12,176 nt of DNA, taken from the NCBI GenBank assembly GCA_964640855.1, contig CAZXIX010000123.1, positions 1 through 12,176 of the forward strand, given 5' to 3'. Within the stretch, counting starts at the first letter, position 1; the number at the start of each line of letters is the position of its first letter. Position numbers and translations under genes: made by a program. The notes below the pieces were generated by a model. It ran no database searches and was not told where the DNA came from. It saw nothing but the letters and a program-made list of their open reading frames with translations. Below, piece by piece: positions 7,307 through 12,176 of this stretch. This DNA comes from JAJDFU01 sp964640855. GTDB taxonomy: Bacteria; Bacteroidota; Bacteroidia; Chitinophagales; Saprospiraceae.

Positions 7307-7314
7307 AAAAGATA
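7307..7314 (-). promoter_or_regulatory. candidate -7 box (TATCTTTT) of the lipoprotein gene
   Basis: The minus strand reads TATCTTTT in the 78-base gap between the metalloprotease stop and the lipoprotein ATG, 37 bases before that ATG. It matches TAnnTTTG in all but the last base. The same eight bases occur in the upstream regions of the metalloprotease gene and of leuA, each time in the direction of the gene. No clear -33 element was found. Confidence 0.35.
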
Positions 7315-7347
7315 CTTGTAACCCCACTGCAGCAGTACAGACCCATG

Positions 7348-9798
7348 CTAGTCTCCACAGCCGATGGGGGAGCCCGGGGGCAGTTCCCGGACCTCCGGAA
7401 ACTTAAAGTCCTTCGGGTCTTCCATAAATTGCTGGATCTTCTTTTGCAGATACGTGCGGTGGGCCGCCAACTCCTCGTTGCTGCTTGACGGGCCGGTCCG
7501 CATCAAGCTTTCCAGGCTCTGAAGTTTGCGCATGGCCACGGCAGACACTTGTTCGCGGGTTTCGGTTTGCGCGGCCAAAAGCATCAGGTGATGGACGATT
7601 CGTTTTTCCACCATCATGCTGATCTGCTGGTAGTAGCCGTTGGAGGATTCGGTATTCTGATTGGCATGTCGCCAGAGCCGATCGATCAGCCGGTTGGGAG
7701 AGAGCCGGTTGGGCTCCATCGAACTTTGCATTTGCAGGCGGGCCAGACGCTGGGGATTGAGCAGGTAGGTCAGGGTATGGTTGACGGAGGATTCGGCGGC
7801 CGCAATGGGGTCGATCGAAAGATCGTCGTAGGTTTTGAACAACTCCCTGTCCCGGTTGTATCCGATGGGTTGCGGGGGGATAAGTTCCATGATGGATTTG
7901 GGGAATGCCAGAAAATCGGGATCCAGAGTGGCGAATAATCCTTCCATGGCGCGACTTTGGGTGGGGTCTTCAACGGGGCGCACGATAGGGGGAATATCCC
8001 CCTGTACGGCGTAGGAATAGTCCACTCCCCCAATGAGTTTCGAAACGGCTTCCACTTGATAGCGATGCATATAGTATAAGGGCACCAACACACGTTCCAG
8101 GTCGGCCAATGGGCTTCCGGGAGGAATATTGGCCTGCCCGAANNNNNNNNNNCCGAAGCGGGCGAGGGACGCCTGCCTGACCCGGCTCAGGCGCTCCAGT
8201 TCGCCCAGCGGCTCGCGACCGTTGTCCCAAAGGTGAGCGAAGGGGTGTGCACTGCCGGCCGGCCGCGCCGCCTCATCCGACAAATAGCGCAATCCTCTTT
8301 GTCCGTTTTCGGTCAGTATGTCTTCCAGGGCCTGCTCTTGGTCAGTGCCCTCTGGAAAATCCTGATAACCATACAAGATCGTACGTCGGTCCCAGGCGCC
8401 GATCCCGGTATCGTAGGCGTCCGAAAAATCCAGGCTACCGTCGGCCTTCAACTTGACAAGAGGATGGGGGTAATCCATGACCGATGCCCGGTTGTTGTAG
8501 CTGGCGGCAAAATTGTGAGCCAGGCCCAGGGTGTGCCCGACCTCGTGTGCCGATAGCTGACGCAAGCGGGCGAGGGCCACCTCCAGCAGACGCGGATCGG
8601 CTTCTTCTCCGGTCTCGTAAGCCTGGATCAAACCCTGGGCGATCAGGAAATCCTGGCGTACGCGCAGGCTTCCCAGGAGAACGTGTCCTTTGATGATCTC
8701 GCCGGTGCGCGGGTCCGTCACAGAAGAACCGTAGCTCCAGCCGCGGGTGGCCCGGTGGGTCCAGTTGATGACGTTGTATCGGACGTCCATGGGATCGGCA
8801 TCTTCCGGCAGCAGTTCCACCTGGAAAGCATCCTCGTAGCCGGCGGCTTCAAAAGCCTGGTTCCACCAGCGCGCCCCTTCCAGCAAGGCGGATCGGATCG
8901 GCTCCGGCGCGCCGCGGTCCAGGTAGTATACAATGGGCTCCACGGGCCGGCTCCTCTCGGCAGCCGGGTCTTCCTTTTTCAGCCGGTGGCGCTGGATAAA
9001 ACGTTGGGTCAGGGGCTGGTCGATGGGCGCGGCGTAATCCTGGTAGCTGATCCCGAAAAAGCCGCAACGCGGATCGAATGCCCGGGGCTCGTAATCATCA
9101 TCAGGCAACTGAACGAGAGAATGATGCTGCCGGACCGAAACCGATTGCGGGCTGGGTGTGACCTCCCGAATGTATCGACCGCCAGGATCCCCCGCAAAGG
9201 TGAGCAGGGTCTCGAATTCCGAGTTTTGAGGAAAATTTTTGGTGCGTGGCAAATAGATTGCCGAACGATCTTCATCCAATTTGTAGGTGCCCTGTTCCGC
9301 ACGCTTGAGGCGGTCGGCAACACCGTGGGCATCCTGCATCAGAAAGGGGGTCAGATCGATCAGAACAGCCGATGCGCTTTCGGCCTTTATCTCAAATCCG
9401 GCCAGAACCGATCGGGCAAAAGCATCGGCAACGGCTTGTTTTTCGTCGGGGTTGTCGCTTTCCGCCCGGTAATCGTAATTGGGTTGTATCAACAAGACCT
9501 TCGGACCGATCCGCTCGAAGTAAACGATCCGGGATTGTCCCAATTGGTTGCGATCCAGACCGATGTCATTGGATCCGAGGGCGGCCGTCAGGGAATTGAC
9601 GTAGAGAAATTCCTCCTGGAACCTATCTACTTCCAGCCATATCTTTCCGGCCTTTTGGTCCCAGTAAAAGTCAAAAAAGCCTTCAAAAGCCTGGAGGGAT
9701 TCGGTCTTGTCTTCTAAGCGGGGCAGCTCTTTTTCTTCCTGTGCCGGTAAAACGGTTGCCAGCATCAGGAAAATGGGAAGTAGGGATAGCCTGAGCAT
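7348..9798 (-). CDS. secreted zinc-dependent metalloprotease (DUF5117/DUF4953 type)
   Basis: The frame encodes about 811-816 residues, depending on how an assembly gap is resolved. An N-terminal signal peptide (hydrophobic 3-17, likely cleavage after Ala19) directs export. The catalytic zinc site is HEVGHTLGLAH at 418-428, the extended HExxHxxGxxH signature: three histidine ligands with Glu419 as the general base. It is followed by a Met-turn-like ASVMDY (Met441), so the core is metzincin-like. The region before it (about 40-290) fits the DUF5117 domain typical of these large Bacteroidota proteases, and the part after it fits the DUF4953-type C-terminal region. No TonB or sorting (T9SS) domain is apparent. 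Ten N bases at 8143-8152 interrupt the gene after ARF but stay in frame. Start ATG at 9798 has no Shine-Dalgarno sequence; a TATCTTTT box lies 20 bases upstream. The substrate is unknown. Confidence 0.92.
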   Translation of the reverse strand: MLRLSLLPIFLMLATVLPAQEEKELPRLEDKTESLQAFEGFFDFYWDQKAGKIWLEVDRFQEEFLYVNSLTAALGSNDIGLDRNQLGQSRIVYFERIGPKVLLIQPNYDYRAESDNPDEKQAVADAFARSVLAGFEIKAESASAVLIDLTPFLMQDAHGVADRLKRAEQGTYKLDEDRSAIYLPRTKNFPQNSEFETLLTFAGDPGGRYIREVTPSPQSVSVRQHHSLVQLPDDDYEPRAFDPRCGFFGISYQDYAAPIDQPLTQRFIQRHRLKKEDPAAERSRPVEPIVYYLDRGAPEPIRSALLEGARWWNQAFEAAGYEDAFQVELLPEDADPMDVRYNVINWTHRATRGWSYGSSVTDPRTGEIIKGHVLLGSLRVRQDFLIAQGLIQAYETGEEADPRLLEVALARLRQLSAHEVGHTLGLAHNFAASYNNRASVMDYPHPLVKLKADGSLDFSDAYDTGIGAWDRRTILYGYQDFPEGTDQEQALEDILTENGQRGLRYLSDEAARPAGSAHPFAHLWDNGREPLGELERLSRVRQASLARFXXXXFGQANIPPGSPLADLERVLVPLYYMHRYQVEAVSKLIGGVDYSYAVQGDIPPIVRPVEDPTQSRAMEGLFATLDPDFLAFPKSIMELIPPQPIGYNRDRELFKTYDDLSIDPIAAAESSVNHTLTYLLNPQRLARLQMQSSMEPNRLSPNRLIDRLWRHANQNTESSNGYYQQISMMVEKRIVHHLMLLAAQTETREQVSAVAMRKLQSLESLMRTGPSSSNEELAAHRTYLQKKIQQFMEDPKDFKFPEVRELPPGSPIGCGD
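8143..8152. other. assembly gap (10 N), probably a false gap
   Basis: Ten undetermined bases lie inside the metalloprotease gene. The five bases on the left (CCGAA, 8138-8142) are repeated directly after the gap (CCGAA, 8153-8157). Joining the flanks on this overlap removes 15 bases, keeps the frame and gives the protein junction ARFGQANIPPG, which reads like a normal continuation for this family. The gap is therefore probably a scaffolding placeholder between two contigs with overlapping ends, not missing sequence. Confidence 0.75.
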
Positions 9799-9818
9799 AA
9801 AAAGGAAGTTTTGTGTCG

Positions 9819-9826
9819 AAAAGATA
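9819..9826 (-). promoter_or_regulatory. candidate -7 box (TATCTTTT) of the metalloprotease gene
   Basis: The minus strand reads TATCTTTT 20 bases before the metalloprotease ATG. A TTG lies 22 bases further upstream (complement of 9849-9851), slightly more than the usual spacing to a -33 element. The match to TAnnTTTG fails only in the last base, and the same octamer precedes two other genes in this window. Confidence 0.35.
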
Positions 9827-9904
9827 AGGAAAATGAAGGGCGAGTCGGCAACTCTTCTGTACAGTGCCCCCCGGATCGGCCAGGCTGATTCTGGAATCCA
9901 TTTT

Positions 9905-9919
9905 GGGGATTGTATCCCC
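9905..9919. repeat. perfect hairpin GGGGAT-TGT-ATCCCC
   Basis: A six-base perfect stem with a three-base loop lies about 110 bases upstream of the metalloprotease start, preceded on the plus strand by TTTT. Without a downstream T tract on either strand it does not look like a standard terminator; it may be an operator or simply a structured upstream element. Confidence 0.35.
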
Positions 9920-10189
9920 TGCCTTGCATTCGGCTTACCGGATAAATGACCTACAGAGCGGGCCGGATAAAATACCGTGGGGATTGGACGCCAAAGAATA
10001 TTTGGAAAAATCAGACTTCATTTAAAAATCTTGTTGTTTATTCCGCTTATTTCTTTTCATTTAAGACAATATTCCTTAATTGTCCAAATTAGCCAATAAT
10101 GATCTGTTTCAGGCGCATTTTCCGGTAAACGTTGGGATGTGTTTTTGGGCGTCGTACAATTCCGGATTTCTGTGTCCCCAAATCGGGTC

Positions 10190-10198
10190 TATCTTTTG
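10190..10198 (+). promoter_or_regulatory. candidate -7 box (TATCTTTTG) of the leu operon
   Basis: TATCTTTTG lies 136 bases before the leuA ATG and resembles TAnnTTTG with one extra T. It shares TATCTTTT with the upstream regions of the two minus-strand genes. A second candidate, AATATTTG at 10219-10226 with TTTTG 20 bases before it (10194-10198), has better -33/-7 spacing but a weaker -7 box. Either would leave a leader of roughly 100-130 bases before leuA. Confidence 0.35.
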
Positions 10199-10333
10199 CC
10201 CTTACCCCCTTGAGGTCAAATATTTGCCGAATATCTGCGGTCCTTGGCATTTTACCGGGCCGGCGCCGGGGCCGAGTGAAGGATACACTTCCGAACTCGA
10301 AACGCAAGCCCCTCAAACTAAAACAAGATCCTT

Positions 10334-11491
10334 ATGGGTGGTAATGAGAAAGTATTCGTTTTCGACACGACCTTGCGCGACGGTGAGCAAGTGCCGGGTT
10401 GCCGGCTCGACAAAGAGGAAAAGGTAGCGATCGCCAAAGCCCTGGAAGAACTCGGGGTAGACATTATCGAAGCGGGTTTTCCGGTTTCATCTCCCGGTGA
10501 CTTCGAATCGGTGAAAGCCATTTGCGAGGCGGTCGATAAATCCGTAGTCTGCGCCTTGTCGCGAGCGGTGGCCAAGGATATTGAGGTGGCCGGAGAAGCC
10601 ATTCGCAAGGCCCGCAGAGGCCGGATCCATACGGGTATCGGTACCAGTTCTTACCACATTCGGTACAAGCTCAAAAGCAATCCGGAGGAGATCATCCAGC
10701 GGGGGGTAGCGGCCGTCAAACTGGCCCGGAATCTTTCTGATGATGTGGAATTTTACGCCGAGGATGCCGGCCGTACAGACAATGAATACCTGGCCCGTGT
10801 GGTCGAAGCGGTCATCCGGGCCGGAGCCACGGTAATTAACATTCCGGATACCACGGGCTATTGCCTTCCGGAAATGTATGGGGAAAAGATCGCCTATCTG
10901 GCAAACAACGTCCCCAACATCGACCGGGCGGTCTTGTCGACCCACTGCCACAACGATCTGGGCCTGGCCACCGCCAATACGATTGCCGGTATCCAGAACG
11001 GGGCGCGGCAGATTGAGGTGACTATAAACGGAATTGGCGAACGGGCCGGCAACACTTCTCTGGAGGAAGTGGTCATGATCCTTCACAGCCACAAGCAGAT
11101 CGGCGGACATACCGGGATCTGCACCGAGCAACTTTTCCCGATCAGCCGAATGGTGAGCGACATGATGCACATGCCCGTGCAACCCAACAAGGCGATCGTC
11201 GGCCGCAATGCCTTTGCCCATTCTTCCGGCATCCATCAGGATGGTGTGATCAAACATCGGGAAAATTACGAGATCATCAACCCGAAAGACGTTGGGGTCG
11301 ACCGCTCGGAGATCATCCTGACCGCTCGCTCCGGCCGGGCGGCTCTGCGTTACCGCTTGCAGGAAATGGGCCATCACGTCAACGGCGAATTGGATGAGCT
11401 GTACCGGGCTTTTCTGACCCTGGCCGATCGCAAACAAGTGATCGAGAATACCGATCTCAAGGAACTGATGGCCGGATTCCAAAAGCTGTAA
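10334..11491 (+). CDS. leuA: 2-isopropylmalate synthase, short form lacking the regulatory domain
   Basis: LeuA condenses acetyl-CoA with 2-oxoisovalerate to 2-isopropylmalate, the committed step of leucine synthesis. The catalytic TIM barrel is complete: FDTTLRDGEQ (10-19) with the catalytic Arg15 and metal-binding Asp11, EAGFPVSSPGDFESV (46-60), EDAGRTDN (143-150), NIPDTTGY (169-176), the metal-binding STHCHNDLG with His204 and His206, and NGIGERAGN (232-240). The linker domain AFAHSSGIHQDG (294-304) and SGRAALRYRL follow. At 385 residues the protein stops where the C-terminal leucine-binding domain of the roughly 520-residue E. coli type enzyme would begin, so classical allosteric feedback by leucine should be absent. 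Short forms of this kind are, as I recall, usual in Bacteroidota. leuC follows after 14 bases, indicating an operon. Homocitrate or citramalate synthase activity is a less likely alternative, given the leuC neighbour. Confidence 0.95.
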   Translation: MGGNEKVFVFDTTLRDGEQVPGCRLDKEEKVAIAKALEELGVDIIEAGFPVSSPGDFESVKAICEAVDKSVVCALSRAVAKDIEVAGEAIRKARRGRIHTGIGTSSYHIRYKLKSNPEEIIQRGVAAVKLARNLSDDVEFYAEDAGRTDNEYLARVVEAVIRAGATVINIPDTTGYCLPEMYGEKIAYLANNVPNIDRAVLSTHCHNDLGLATANTIAGIQNGARQIEVTINGIGERAGNTSLEEVVMILHSHKQIGGHTGICTEQLFPISRMVSDMMHMPVQPNKAIVGRNAFAHSSGIHQDGVIKHRENYEIINPKDVGVDRSEIILTARSGRAALRYRLQEMGHHVNGELDELYRAFLTLADRKQVIENTDLKELMAGFQKL

Positions 11492-11505
11492 ACAGTTTGA
11501 AGAGC

Positions 11506-12176
11506 ATGAAGAAGACCCTTTTTGACAAGATCTGGGAGCGCCATGTCGTGCGTTCCGTTGAGCAGGGGCCGGATGTCTTTTACATCGATCGCCATTTCAT
11601 ACACGAAGTGACGAGCCCTCAGGCCTTCGCCGGCCTGGACCAGCGGGGGATCAAGGTGCGCAGACCGGACCGGGTAACGGCCACGGCTGACCACAACGTG
11701 CCTACGATCGATCAGCACTTACCTATCTCAGAGCCTCTCTCCAGAAAACAGGTGGAGGCACTGGAGGCCAACTGCCTAAACCATGGCATAGAATTGTACG
11801 GACTCAACCATGCGCGGCAAGGCATCGTCCATGTGATCGGACCCGAATTGGGGATTACCCAACCCGGCATGACCATCGTCTGCGGAGACTCCCACACCTC
11901 CACGCATGGTGCCTTCGGCGCCATCGCCTTTGGCATCGGTACCAGCGAGGTGGAAATGGTGCTGGCTACCCAATGCCTCCTGCAGAACAAGCCCAAAACC
12001 ATGCGGATCCGGGTAGAAGGGAACTGCAGCCCCGAGGTTTCGGCCAAGGACATCATTCTACACATCATTTCCCAATTGGGTACGGGGGGCGGCGCCGGCT
12101 ATTTTGTCGAGTATGCGGGTAGTGCCATCGAGGCCCTCAGTATGGAAGGCCGGATGACGATCTGCAACATGAGCAT
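11506..12176 (+). CDS. leuC: 3-isopropylmalate dehydratase large subunit, partial (3' end outside window)
   Basis: The first 223 codons of LeuC are present; the gene runs off the right edge without a stop. LeuC is the iron-sulfur subunit which, with LeuD, isomerises 2-isopropylmalate to 3-isopropylmalate through aconitase-type chemistry. The sequence follows E. coli LeuC closely: KTLFDKIWERHVV at the start, YIDRHFIHEVTSPQAF (about 26-41), DHNVPT (63-68), GIVHVIGPELG (about 106-116), the family signature MTIVCGDSHTSTHGAFGAIAFGIGTSEVE (about 121-149, quoted in parts in many family patterns) and LSMEGRMTICNM at the edge. The three cysteines that bind the [4Fe-4S] cluster lie further downstream and cannot be checked. 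The ATG lies 14 bases after the leuA stop, so the two genes are very probably co-transcribed and leuD and leuB may follow. No Shine-Dalgarno sequence is visible. Confidence 0.95.
   Translation, partial: MKKTLFDKIWERHVVRSVEQGPDVFYIDRHFIHEVTSPQAFAGLDQRGIKVRRPDRVTATADHNVPTIDQHLPISEPLSRKQVEALEANCLNHGIELYGLNHARQGIVHVIGPELGITQPGMTIVCGDSHTSTHGAFGAIAFGIGTSEVEMVLATQCLLQNKPKTMRIRVEGNCSPEVSAKDIILHIISQLGTGGGAGYFVEYAGSAIEALSMEGRMTICNMS

Larger units (their letters stand above)
9799..10333. other. divergent intergenic region between metalloprotease and leuA
   Basis: These 535 bases separate genes transcribed in opposite directions and should contain both promoters. Visible elements are TATCTTTT boxes facing each gene (9819-9826 minus, 10190-10197 plus), a perfect hairpin GGGGAT-TGT-ATCCCC at 9905-9919, a 6-base inverted repeat GACAAT/ATTGTC at 10065-10084 and a GC palindrome CCGGCGCCGG at 10260-10269. 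I see no tRNA, no leucine-rich leader peptide and no recognised riboswitch. Confidence 0.6.

Noticed and set aside
7270..7347. ACTGCAGCAGT palindrome considered as a terminator after the metalloprotease
   Set aside because: The possible stem is only four bases with a three-base loop and no adjacent T run.
8683..9717. A 344-codon plus-strand open frame opposite the metalloprotease
   Set aside because: It lies entirely antisense to a gene with a signal peptide and catalytic motifs, and its translation shows no domain. Long antisense frames are expected at this G+C content.
10080..10427. A 115-codon plus-strand frame upstream of and overlapping leuA, considered as a leader peptide or small gene
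   Set aside because: It overlaps the leuA start by about 94 bases in another frame, has no leucine-rich run and no domain character.
10487..11482. A 331-codon minus-strand open frame opposite leuA
   Set aside because: It is fully antisense to an unmistakable leuA and its translation has no recognisable family features.
1..12176. CRISPR arrays, insertion sequences, phage, toxin-antitoxin or defence cassettes
   Set aside because: I found no regularly spaced repeats, transposase or integrase motifs, or recognisable defence genes on either strand.

Overview
This looks like an ordinary chromosomal stretch from a member of the Bacteroidota with a moderately high G+C content. A Saprospiria-like lineage is a guess from gene character and base composition, not something I can prove. 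The pointers are: a histidine kinase/response regulator pair of the RprX/RprY-like Bacteroidota type; a DUF5117/DUF4953-type secreted zinc metalloprotease; a ligase-associated Lhr-like helicase; a short 2-isopropylmalate synthase; almost no Shine-Dalgarno sequences before starts; and several upstream boxes resembling the Bacteroidota -7 element TAnnTTTG.

Layout. Bases 1-260 are AT-rich and non-coding, with an imperfect direct repeat next to the first gene. A small exported protein of unknown function (261-710, plus) converges on an OmpR-family response regulator (722-1435, minus). Then come 545 bases without a convincing gene, then a membrane histidine kinase (1981-3498, minus). Further right, still on the minus strand, are a DEXH helicase (3653-6130), an uncharacterised lipoprotein (6181-7269) and a large secreted metalloprotease (7348-9798). 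A divergent intergenic region (9799-10333) separates this minus-strand block from the leucine biosynthesis genes leuA (10334-11491) and leuC (from 11506, cut by the window end) on the plus strand.

How the genes work together. LeuA condenses 2-oxoisovalerate with acetyl-CoA, and LeuC (with a LeuD expected downstream) isomerises the product, so the right end is the start of a leucine operon. The kinase and regulator probably form one envelope-sensing phosphorelay although they are not directly adjacent. Metalloprotease, lipoprotein and helicase are closely spaced (77 and 50 bases) and could be partly co-transcribed, but nothing ties their functions together.

No CRISPR array, tRNA, rRNA, insertion sequence, phage or defence cassette is visible, and I do not find a convincing new multi-gene system. 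The points most worth a second look are: the 10-N assembly gap inside the metalloprotease, which appears to be a false gap closable by a 5-base overlap; a helicase without its usual ligase, exonuclease and phosphoesterase partners; the long gap between kinase and regulator with a terminator-like hairpin facing the other way; a conserved but uncharacterised lipoprotein family; and a repeated TATCTTTT box upstream of three genes.
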